A stretch of DNA of 64,000 bases from S139-23 sp047639315. GTDB taxonomy: Bacteria > Planctomycetota > GCA-002687715 > DRQF01. The stretch is taken from positions 1 through 64,000 of the forward strand of contig JBLINQ010000009.1 in assembly GCA_047639315.1 (NCBI GenBank), read 5' to 3'. The position numbers and the translations under genes are program-made. Each line of letters opens with the position of its first letter. Within the stretch, counting starts at the first letter, position 1. A model generated the notes under the pieces. The model was not told where the DNA came from. It ran no database searches and was given only the letters and a program-made list of their open reading frames with translations. Positions 26,833 through 34,641 of the stretch are shown here, one piece after another.

Positions 26833-27971
26833 CGGATCCAGCCGCTGAGGCGAAACTACTTCTTGTAGGTCCAGTCGAATTTCAAGAATTCGCTTCACGG
26901 TTGATTACCGACAGTTGTACTCATCCCCCACTCATCCGTGGCAGGGAATCTATGAGCGACCTCGACGACTGGGATCATGATTTGGTTGTCTTTCGGCTAT
27001 CAGCACATCACCCCGAGAGCCTCGAAAACCTGCTGAGATTTCTGGCTCAACAGAATCGAGCAGACGCTGTAGTGGTCATCGCTGAAGGTGAAGAGGACTT
27101 AGGAGTCGGGGCTGTCGTCCGAGGGGCACTCAATTTCATCTTGGATGACCCAACCGAATATCAAGAAATTGCCAAACTTCTCAGCCAAGCTCGACGCAAG
27201 CGTTTGCAGCCGCCGCCCAACGTTGATTCGATCTCAGCCAGCTTTGACTCAGACACAGCCTTTCACACTGTCTGCCAGCCGATCATGGATCTCGATCCCA
27301 TGCAGCCGATTGGCTGGGAGTTCTTGAGTCGCGGCCCTCAAGGTCCGCTGAGCCAACCATCACGTTTTTTTCGTTGGGGCGAACAGCATGACCGCCTCAT
27401 CGAATTTGACTTGCATTGTTTGCGCGCCGGATTAGATGCGGCCAAGAAGAGCAGTTGCCAGGGGCGATTTCACTTCAACCTCTTCCCGCAAACTCTGGCG
27501 ACCCCTGACATCGAACCCCTTTTAGTTGAGATCTCGAACTTCGAGAATCAGAAGATGTGCTTGGAGATCAGTGAGAATTCACTGCCTGGTGGCCTCACTG
27601 ATTTCCCCAACTATCGGCAACATCTTAAGAGACGGGGAATCGACTTGGCGATCGATGATATTGGATTCCAAGCCCGGGGACTGGGGCTAGTGCATGAGTT
27701 ACGACCGGAAGTTCTCAAGATCGATCGGCGCGTCACCAACAATATTCGCCAACACCAGACGAAGCGCGACATCGTGACTTCCACAATAAAATTGGGCGAA
27801 TCCATCGGCGCTATAGTCATAGCGGAGGGTGTTGAATTACAATCAGAACTCACTATTCTCCAGGAGTTGGGTGTCCAATATGCCCAAGGTTATTTCTGGG
27901 GCAAACCGACACTTCCAGATGAGGCCACAAAAAGTCTTCGTCTTGGCGGAAGGAATCAGGAGCAGTCATGA
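26829..27971 (+). CDS. EAL-domain protein with pseudo-receiver N-terminus
   Basis: 380 residues. Residues 1-125 have the alternating pattern of a response-regulator receiver (AKLLLVGP, then DLVVFRLSA, then GALNFILDD), but the phosphoacceptor Asp position holds Arg and the late conserved Lys is gone, so phosphorylation is unlikely. The EAL domain (about 140-370) keeps the residues needed for c-di-GMP hydrolysis: ExLxR as EFLSR (164-168), Asn217, Glu246, Asp276-Asp277, Lys297, Glu333 and Gln353. Loop 6, normally DDFGTG, is DDIGFQ, so activity or dimerisation may differ. Its ATG overlaps the helicase stop and its stop overlaps the glucokinase ATG, so the three are probably translated together. 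It may be an active phosphodiesterase or a c-di-GMP sensor. Confidence 0.87.
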   Translation: MTDPAAEAKLLLVGPVEFQEFASRLITDSCTHPPLIRGRESMSDLDDWDHDLVVFRLSAHHPESLENLLRFLAQQNRADAVVVIAEGEEDLGVGAVVRGALNFILDDPTEYQEIAKLLSQARRKRLQPPPNVDSISASFDSDTAFHTVCQPIMDLDPMQPIGWEFLSRGPQGPLSQPSRFFRWGEQHDRLIEFDLHCLRAGLDAAKKSSCQGRFHFNLFPQTLATPDIEPLLVEISNFENQKMCLEISENSLPGGLTDFPNYRQHLKRRGIDLAIDDIGFQARGLGLVHELRPEVLKIDRRVTNNIRQHQTKRDIVTSTIKLGESIGAIVIAEGVELQSELTILQELGVQYAQGYFWGKPTLPDEATKSLRLGGRNQEQS

Positions 27972-28990
27972 CTATTCTGGCAGGTGATATCGGCGGCACA
28001 AATCTTCGTTTAGCAATCTATGATGACGAAGCGAGTGACAAACTGTGTAGTGCTGTATTTCCGACACAGGAGACAATTGACCCTGGCATTGCGATTCGTG
28101 AATTCCTCGATCAAGCAGAGATCGACGGCATCGAATTCCCTCATGCTTCGGCAATCGGTATCGCCGGTCCAATTAGTGACGGGCTTTGCCGTGGCACAAA
28201 TTTGCCATGGGATATCGACGAACGCGACCTCCGGGTTTCATTAGGGATCGAACAACTAAAAATAGTCAATGATTTCACGGCGCAAGCCAGGACTGTTCCG
28301 GCCTTGGGGCCAAGAGATCTCCTCATTATCCAAGAAGGCGAACCGGAAGAATGGGGCCCAATTCTACTCCTCGGCCCTGGGACGGGTCTAGGAGTTGGTT
28401 ATCTCTTGCCAGACCCAGGATGTGCTGGTGGTTTTCGTATCCAACATTCTGAAGGTGGTCATGCGAGTTTCGCCCCACGATCGCACTGGGAACTCGGTCT
28501 CATGAGTTTCTTGCAAGAGAGATACGGAAGAGTCTCGAATGAGCGGCTCCTTTCAGGAGCAGGACTCACGGCCATCACGATCTACACGGCTCGGGAATAT
28601 CTACATGACACCGATGCGGGTCCGGCGTTAGAAGCGATTATTCACAGTGAAGGCGAAGATGCAGCAAGCCTCATTAGCGACCGCGCATTCAATCGTGATG
28701 ACGCAATCTGTCAGCGAGCCATCACAACATTCTTCGATATTCTCGGTGCTGTCGCCGGAGACATGGCGCTCATCTTGATGGCCACCGGCGGAATCTACAT
28801 TGGCGGTGGTATGGTCCCGAAACTTCTACCTGCGTTTGATGCCAAGAGGTTCCGGTCGAATCTGGGCGACAAGGGGCGGTTCATCGACTCTCTTGGCAAA
28901 ATTCCAGTGTCACTGATTAGGCACCCGGACCCTGGTCTTCGTGGCGCGGCCCTTTTGGCTCGTGACCTTCACCGTGCCACCACGGTATAA
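27968..28990 (+). CDS. glk: glucokinase
   Basis: 340 residues of the Glk family, which phosphorylates glucose with ATP. The phosphate-binding start AGDIGGTNLRLA is at 5-16. IGIAGPISDG and RGTNLPWDI follow, the catalytic base is in IVNDFTAQA (Asp102), and LLGPGTGLGVGYL is the second glycine-rich loop. QHSEGGHASFAPRS is typical of the proteobacterial-type enzyme rather than the ROK type. The start overlaps the EAL gene stop (ATGA), making it third in an operon with the helicase. The last 74 bp overlap the convergent ABC ATPase gene. Why a sugar kinase is coupled to a helicase-nuclease is unclear. Confidence 0.93.
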   Translation: MTILAGDIGGTNLRLAIYDDEASDKLCSAVFPTQETIDPGIAIREFLDQAEIDGIEFPHASAIGIAGPISDGLCRGTNLPWDIDERDLRVSLGIEQLKIVNDFTAQARTVPALGPRDLLIIQEGEPEEWGPILLLGPGTGLGVGYLLPDPGCAGGFRIQHSEGGHASFAPRSHWELGLMSFLQERYGRVSNERLLSGAGLTAITIYTAREYLHDTDAGPALEAIIHSEGEDAASLISDRAFNRDDAICQRAITTFFDILGAVAGDMALILMATGGIYIGGGMVPKLLPAFDAKRFRSNLGDKGRFIDSLGKIPVSLIRHPDPGLRGAALLARDLHRATTV

Positions 28991-29762
28991 ACCAGGGGCG
29001 CTCTTCATTCTTGGCGCCCGAGTAGGAAGTGCCGGCAAGATAGTGATTCCCGAGCAGTGCATCTAGCTTCTCGGGCCGAAGCACTTCTTGAGGGGTGCCA
29101 ACAGCTGCCACCTGTCCGTCATTCAGGTAGACAACACGGTCTGCGAACTGGCTGGCCAGGTTCAGATCATGAGTGACGACCACCACGGCCTTTCCCTGCT
29201 TGGCAACTTCCTCCAAGCGACGGAACGCCCAAAGCTGATGGCGTGCATCTAAGGCGGCTGTTGGTTCATCAACCAACAGAATGTCGGCCTCCTGAGCCAA
29301 TGCACGAGCCAAGACACAACGTTGTCGCTCGCCACCCGATAGTTGATCCATAGGCCGATCTCTGAGCTCTGTCAGCTCATTGATCTGCAGCGAGTCCTCA
29401 ATGGCAGCCTCGTCATCAGAACTGATTCGTTGCCAAGATGGACGATGGATGTATCGACCTTGAGTGACAAATTCCGCGACTGTGATGCCACGCAAGAAAC
29501 GAAGCGTCTGAGGGAGTACGGCTATTTTCTTGGCCCGGTGACTGACTTTCAGGCTGACAAGGTCCTCGCCCATGATCTCGATCGATCCAGCCATCGGTTG
29601 AATGAGGCCAGCGAGGCCTTTCACGACCGTGCTCTTCCCGACGCCATTTTGGCCGATGATGGCAACCAGTTCGCCAGCTTCAATCTCGAGTGAGAGGCCC
29701 GAGACGACCGGTTTTTCACCATAACCCACAGATAAATTATTGCTGACCAAATGGGCTACCAT
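28917..29762 (-). CDS. ABC transporter ATP-binding protein (iron-siderophore/cobalamin type)
   Basis: About 281 residues. Walker A GQNGVGKST is near 37-45, the signature LSGGERQR at 141-148, and Walker B ILLVDEPTAALDARHQ from 161. The order matches FecE/BtuD-type ATPases that work with FecCD permeases. The start MVAHLVSNNLSVGYG overlaps the permease stop by 7 nt (ATGGTAG), so translation is probably coupled; longer in-frame starts would lie deep in the permease gene. The C-terminal 30 residues (PWFIPWWHGEGHEPKG) are extra and lie opposite the glucokinase 3' end. The imported substrate is a metal chelate or corrinoid by family, not settled here. Confidence 0.9.
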   Translation of the reverse strand: MVAHLVSNNLSVGYGEKPVVSGLSLEIEAGELVAIIGQNGVGKSTVVKGLAGLIQPMAGSIEIMGEDLVSLKVSHRAKKIAVLPQTLRFLRGITVAEFVTQGRYIHRPSWQRISSDDEAAIEDSLQINELTELRDRPMDQLSGGERQRCVLARALAQEADILLVDEPTAALDARHQLWAFRRLEEVAKQGKAVVVVTHDLNLASQFADRVVYLNDGQVAAVGTPQEVLRPEKLDALLGNHYLAGTSYSGAKNEERPWFIPWWHGEGHEPKGPRHEDQGPGA

Positions 29763-30862
29763 GACTGCAAGGCCCCCTTCTTCTTGACTAACAGCATCAG
29801 AAAGAATGGGCCCCCAACGAGTGACATCAAAACTCCAGGTCGTAGGGCCGAGTCTTTCAGCCAAGCGACTTGGATGCATTCCGCACCGGCGAGGAATACG
29901 GCACCACAAACAATCGACAAGGGCAGCACGAATTGATGCTTGGCACCAAAGACGAGCCGGACGATATGAGGAACAACCAGGCCTACGAAGACGATTTGGC
30001 CGGCAACGGCAACGGCCGTGGCAGCAACTAAAGACGCGATCGAAATTGCCAAGAACTTTGTCTTGCCAGTGGGCACTCCCAACGAACGAGCGTCGTCTTC
30101 ACCACCAGCAAAGAGGTCGAGTTCGGTAGCGAGCCGCGGGATTGCCATGGCACCAAGGCCAACCGCAGACCAAATCAGCACGACATGAACACCAGTCTTG
30201 TCGTCCAGATTGCCGAAAGTCCACGAGAAGATGGCCCGGGAGATTTCGTAGTCTTGAAGGGCATAAGCCTGTGTAGCCGACAAAAGCCCGGCAATACACG
30301 CATTGACCGCGATCCCTGTTAACAGCAAAGACGGAACCGAGATTCGCCCTCGTTCGCTGGCCAAAATGACCACCAAGAAGACGCTGCCGAATGAACCAAT
30401 GAATGAAGCAAAAAGAATGGCAAAGGACGACGATTGCATACCCGCAGCAAACGGAGAAGACGGCATGAATCCGCCCAAGTACATGATGGTTAGGGCTGCA
30501 CCAAGACTGGCCCCTGCAGTCACCCCAATGACTGACGGTGCGGCCAGGCCATTGCGAAAGACGCCCTGTAACAGGGCACCGGAGTAAGCGAGAGCCGCCC
30601 CAACTCCCGCCGCCGTGAGAACGCGCCAAAGCCGGAGTTCGAGAATGAACTGGGTCGTGCGCTCGACTCCCTGGTCAAAGCCACATGCCTGCACGACTGC
30701 CTTTAAAGCAGTGCCACTGTCATAGGTGAGTGTTCGACCCCACACCAATGAAGCGACGATCAAGCACCCAAAGGCAATGACCAACAAGAGAACCGTAGCC
30801 TTGAGATTTTTTCCCTTGCCCTGGATCAACGAGACGCTCGTTTCGCTTCGGCGGCTTGCCAC
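29756..30862 (-). CDS. FecCD/BtuC-family ABC transporter permease
   Basis: 368 residues with about ten hydrophobic helices. Family phrases are present: AGVGAALAYSGALLQGVFRNGLAAPSVIGVTAGASLGAAL near the second and third helices, LLLTGIAVNACIAGLLSA in the middle, and GQIVFVGLVVPHIVRLVFG before the last helices, the loop that touches the ATPase. It forms the inner-membrane channel with the ATPase encoded immediately downstream. The start lies 37 bp inside the upstream binding-protein gene; a later start is possible but would shorten the cytoplasmic N-terminus. This family imports ferric siderophores, heme or cobalamin. Confidence 0.93.
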   Translation of the reverse strand: MASRRSETSVSLIQGKGKNLKATVLLLVIAFGCLIVASLVWGRTLTYDSGTALKAVVQACGFDQGVERTTQFILELRLWRVLTAAGVGAALAYSGALLQGVFRNGLAAPSVIGVTAGASLGAALTIMYLGGFMPSSPFAAGMQSSSFAILFASFIGSFGSVFLVVILASERGRISVPSLLLTGIAVNACIAGLLSATQAYALQDYEISRAIFSWTFGNLDDKTGVHVVLIWSAVGLGAMAIPRLATELDLFAGGEDDARSLGVPTGKTKFLAISIASLVAATAVAVAGQIVFVGLVVPHIVRLVFGAKHQFVLPLSIVCGAVFLAGAECIQVAWLKDSALRPGVLMSLVGGPFFLMLLVKKKGALQSW

Positions 30863-31758
30863 AGGTCAAGAAGTAGCTCCGAGGCACTAATCATCTCTTG
30901 TGAACTTGCGGACATGATGTTGGACGGCATCCGGATGAAACGCTTGTGCTTGATAGCGCTCAACAATGCCAGATCAGGACTCGACAGGAGCGTTTTCTCC
31001 GTCGAGCTTTTTGAACCATCCTGCCCTTCCGAAATAATGATGTAGTCGGGGTCAAGGACCACCAGGTCTTCGAAGCTCATTGCGAATGCGCCATTACGAT
31101 TCAAGTCGCTAGCCGCGTTTTCTAAGCCTGCCGTTTTGATGACCCAATCGATGGACAACCCGGGACCTGCTCCCCACCCGCCAGAGCCATAGTTGGCGTA
31201 GGACACGAAGCGACGATGGGGTTTGTTGAGCGTTACCTCTTGGACCCGCACGTCTAATTGTTGCAGCCGGCTTTCTTGTTTCTCAATGATCTTCTTGGCC
31301 ACGTCGATCTTACCGAGAGCTTTACCCAAGGAAATGATCGATTGCTTTAGTCCATCCCAATTATCTCGCGGGTCAAGAAAGAGGAGAGGAGTACCGAATC
31401 GGCGCAACTGGGCTTGGGTGTCGACTGGAACAAAGGGACTCACAATGACCAGGCTTGGTTCCCATTGCAGGGCAGTCTCAGCTACGAAGCGGTCAAAAGT
31501 AGGTAACTTGGCGTAGCGCGGATCGGTCATGGCTACACGTGAATACTTCAGAGCTTGAACCGGCACTGCGACCAAGGCATTGGGAGTGAGGAACAGACTG
31601 AGCAAGTCTATCTGATCGGAACTCGTTGCCAGAATCCGGTGCTCGCCGCTGGTGGGCGGCAAATCTCCGGGTTCAGGCACGTCTCTGAGCTTCATGATCG
31701 CCACGAGTGCAAAGACTAGGAGGCCGGCAATTGTTAAAGTCGTCTGTATTCGTTTCAT
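30826..31758 (-). CDS. ABC transporter substrate-binding protein, membrane-anchored
   Basis: About 310 residues of the periplasmic-binding family used with FecCD permeases. MKRIQTTLTIAGLLVFALVAIM is an uncleaved signal anchor or signal peptide with no lipobox. The two-lobed fold is seen in RILATSSDQIDLLSLFL, ALQWEPSLVIVSPFVP, FLDPRDNWDGLKQSI, then a long connecting helix, and FVSYANYGSGGWGAG and LDPDYIIISEGQDG in the second lobe. It captures the ligand and delivers it to the permease. It lies about 60 bp downstream of the kinase-TPR gene and overlaps the permease gene. Longer in-frame starts exist but would add residues before the anchor. Confidence 0.85.
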   Translation of the reverse strand: MKRIQTTLTIAGLLVFALVAIMKLRDVPEPGDLPPTSGEHRILATSSDQIDLLSLFLTPNALVAVPVQALKYSRVAMTDPRYAKLPTFDRFVAETALQWEPSLVIVSPFVPVDTQAQLRRFGTPLLFLDPRDNWDGLKQSIISLGKALGKIDVAKKIIEKQESRLQQLDVRVQEVTLNKPHRRFVSYANYGSGGWGAGPGLSIDWVIKTAGLENAASDLNRNGAFAMSFEDLVVLDPDYIIISEGQDGSKSSTEKTLLSSPDLALLSAIKHKRFIRMPSNIMSASSQEMISASELLLDLWQAAEAKRASR

Positions 31759-31818
31759 TGCGGTTCTGTGTAGCCAATTCGCCTTCTGGTCTTCAAGCGC
31801 AGTCACCAAAGGTGTGAC

Positions 31819-34551
31819 TCACTTGCCTAAAAGCGCCCTTAATTTGGTGACCGCCGAAGATGCCGCGTCCATGTAGGCTTTTTGGGCCCTGAGCGATTCC
31901 GCCACCCAAAACGGTTCATCTGGGCCACCAGTCAATTTTTCGAAGAACTCTTTTCCTTGGGCGTAGCATTTTTGGGCCGATTGATACGCTTCGAGCATTT
32001 CATCGCCGCTTGAATTAGCGCCAGACCTGCTCACCCAAACATGACCGCGCAGAGTCCACGCCTCCCCCATCGCCCTGATTCCACCCTGAGATTGGGGCGA
32101 GTGGAGATAGATGTCTTCGGCCAGCTGAAAGCTCTCTTCTGCGGCCTCGAGAGCGGCGTCTTTTTCCTGCAAGATATTGAGCGTCGCACCTTTCAGCCCC
32201 AGGACAATCCGCAGTCGACTCTTGTGTGCCACCGAATCAGGAGACATTCGAACAATTTGACGGGCCGCGGTCTCGGTGCGTTCGATGAGTGCCAACGATT
32301 TCTTCGCGTCTTGCTCGACAAACATGACGAGAGTCGAACAACGCTCGAGAATGGTAGCAAGATTTTCGAGACGACTAATGTTGTTGGCGTCACGTTCTGA
32401 GAGCCCCTCACGGATGGCAAGGACCTCCATGAACAGCTCAAGTGCTTCCTTCTCTTTGCCCTTCTGGACGCTCAAAGCATCAGCGAGTTGAAACAGAATG
32501 GAGGCGCATTCTCCTGCTTCGAGCATCCCGTCTTGGGCCCGGGCTTTGGCACCTTCCACCATTGGTCGCAGAGTCGATTCTGCTTTGGCTGCGAGCCCAT
32601 TGGCAGAATAGATTTGGGCCAAAGTGAGCACGTCGTTGTTGAATTGTCGCTGATCAGCCGCTGTATATTCGCCACCCGCAAGGATTTCTTGGCGCAATTC
32701 AATGGCGTCGCTCACCAAATCAATGCCCTTCTTGACCTCACCATGGTTGGCCAAGAACGCCCCGTAGTCTCGTCGGTAGACGGCCAACATCGCATCACGT
32801 TTTCTCGTTAGGTCGCCATCAGGCTTCATCGACTCAAGCCGCTCAAGGCCATTGACGAAGAGCACTTGCGCTTGATCGGCTTGCCCGAAGATGAGACGCA
32901 CATCGGCAAGCACAGATTGGACGACGCAGAGGTCGAGAGTTCTTCTTGGCGTTGGGTCTTCCTGCCAACGAACTTTGAAACCGGCCTCCGCCTTTTCCAA
33001 GTATTCCAACGCTTCATCGGGCCGTCCGAGATTCGGTCGAGTTGGTGATCCCAAGACCGCACCAATCTCCATGTAGGCCAGAGAAATCGAGCGCTGCACT
33101 TCTGGGTCAATCGTGGCGTCGTCGGCCATCGAATCCAAATGCGTTGCGACTCTCTTGGCAATTTTCTCGGTCAGCGGCGTGCTACCTGGAAGCAACGAAA
33201 CTTCGTTCAGAAGATCGATGATGAGCCATTCGGAGAAACTTCGCGTCTCGGCCAACAAACGCAATGCTTGGGTCTGTCGGTCATCAGCAACAGCAGCGGC
33301 CGATTTGGCGGCGCGAGCGGAACTTCGAGCGTCAGCTGCTTGGATCACCGAAAAGACGGTGGCACCAATGAGGCAGATGACGAAAGTAGTTGTCATGAGG
33401 ACCAAAGTTTTATTGCGACGGGCAAAGAGCCGCGCCTGATATGCCATGCTTGTTGGACGCGCTTGAACCGGAAGCCCTGCTAAAAACGAACGAATATCAT
33501 CGGCGAAGTCATCGACCGATTGATAGCGTTCGCTGCGGTCTTTTCGCAACGTCTTAAGAATAATCGTTTCAAGGTCGCCGGCTAAGTCGTCCTTTAAACT
33601 TGAAGGGCGTGTAGGTGCAACTCCCTTGATAATGTCAATCGCCTGTGGCAATGACCGACCGTCAAAATCATAGGGGCGTTGTCCACAGAGAAGCTCATAG
33701 AAGATAACACCGAGAGTATATTCATCGCTGCGCACATCAACGGATTCTCCGTCGCCCACTTGCTCGGGGCTCATGTAAGGCAGCGTTCCGACGATTGAAT
33801 TGGCGTCGGTCTCAAAAGAACGAGTGACGAATCCGTCGTCGTCAACATGAGCGACGCCAAAGTCGATGACGCGCGGGCGACCATCTTTGTCCACCAAGAT
33901 ATTCGCCGGCTTAAGGTCGCGATGAATGATGCCATGTTGATGGGCATAAGTAACGGCATCGCAGATAGTCAAGTACAACTCGCAGATCTCGCGGATACTG
34001 AGACGCTCATCACGAACGAATGCCGACAAGGTGCGAGCCTCTGGAACCAGCTCCATGACGATGTACGGAATAGCCACCCCACCAGCACCAACTTCACAAA
34101 CGCCGGATTCGAAGATTTGGGCAATACCTGGATGTGCCAAGTTGCCAAGCAGCCGAGCTTCGTAACTGAATCGTTGGCGAGCCTCGTTCGAAATTAGTCC
34201 CGACTTCATCAGCTTGATGGCGACCTGTCGACCAAGCGGATCTTGACGGCCTTCGTAAACGGCTCCCATTCCACCTTCGGCGATCAGCCGACCAAGAACA
34301 CAAGAGCCCAAGCGCATTCCAGTCATCACGCTCGAGGGCTGAATCCGGATTTGTTCTGATTGGGTTTGAGCGTTGGTTTGGTTTTCGTTGCCCCTCCGGA
34401 TGGTTGAGCAATTCAATCGATCAGAGACAGCCTCATAAAGCATTGGGTTCTCAATCGCGAGAGTCTCCAGCTTCGAATTGACCAGTCCTGGAGATAGACC
34501 CTCCATGTCCTGGGCAATTTGGGTCACTTGCTCGTCGATTGGCTTATCCAT
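31819..34551 (-). CDS. Ser/Thr protein kinase with transmembrane helix and TPR-like C-terminus
   Basis: 910 residues. A Pkn2-type kinase domain covers about 80-365: glycine loop LIAEGGMGAVYEG, Lys113 in VAIKLM, catalytic loop HRDLKPAN (210-217), DFG (230-232), GTLPYMSPEQ activation-segment end and DVRSDEYTLGVIFYELLCG. All catalytic residues are present, unlike the decayed kinase near 12 kb. One transmembrane helix lies at about 381-404, followed by about 500 residues of helical TPR-like repeats that should be extracytoplasmic and could sense a ligand or bind proteins. It starts 90 bp from a divergent peptidase gene. The ABC importer genes follow on the same strand, so kinase and transporter may share a transcript. 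Confidence 0.92.
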   Translation of the reverse strand: MDKPIDEQVTQIAQDMEGLSPGLVNSKLETLAIENPMLYEAVSDRLNCSTIRRGNENQTNAQTQSEQIRIQPSSVMTGMRLGSCVLGRLIAEGGMGAVYEGRQDPLGRQVAIKLMKSGLISNEARQRFSYEARLLGNLAHPGIAQIFESGVCEVGAGGVAIPYIVMELVPEARTLSAFVRDERLSIREICELYLTICDAVTYAHQHGIIHRDLKPANILVDKDGRPRVIDFGVAHVDDDGFVTRSFETDANSIVGTLPYMSPEQVGDGESVDVRSDEYTLGVIFYELLCGQRPYDFDGRSLPQAIDIIKGVAPTRPSSLKDDLAGDLETIILKTLRKDRSERYQSVDDFADDIRSFLAGLPVQARPTSMAYQARLFARRNKTLVLMTTTFVICLIGATVFSVIQAADARSSARAAKSAAAVADDRQTQALRLLAETRSFSEWLIIDLLNEVSLLPGSTPLTEKIAKRVATHLDSMADDATIDPEVQRSISLAYMEIGAVLGSPTRPNLGRPDEALEYLEKAEAGFKVRWQEDPTPRRTLDLCVVQSVLADVRLIFGQADQAQVLFVNGLERLESMKPDGDLTRKRDAMLAVYRRDYGAFLANHGEVKKGIDLVSDAIELRQEILAGGEYTAADQRQFNNDVLTLAQIYSANGLAAKAESTLRPMVEGAKARAQDGMLEAGECASILFQLADALSVQKGKEKEALELFMEVLAIREGLSERDANNISRLENLATILERCSTLVMFVEQDAKKSLALIERTETAARQIVRMSPDSVAHKSRLRIVLGLKGATLNILQEKDAALEAAEESFQLAEDIYLHSPQSQGGIRAMGEAWTLRGHVWVSRSGANSSGDEMLEAYQSAQKCYAQGKEFFEKLTGGPDEPFWVAESLRAQKAYMDAASSAVTKLRALLGK

Positions 34552-34641
34552 GGGCTGTCATCATACTCTCTCAAAATGTGGCATCGAGGCCCGAGCGCGT
34601 TAGAATCTTGTCCTAAGAATAGACTGATCCCGGAGATTTCG

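Noticed and set aside
20725..28990. Calling the helicase operon a confirmed defence island
   Set aside because: No other defence, toxin-antitoxin, integrase or phage gene is near; only the helicase family hints at it.
31759..31818. Cobalamin riboswitch upstream of the ABC importer
   Set aside because: The gap is only about 60 bp and shows no recognisable B12-box pattern.
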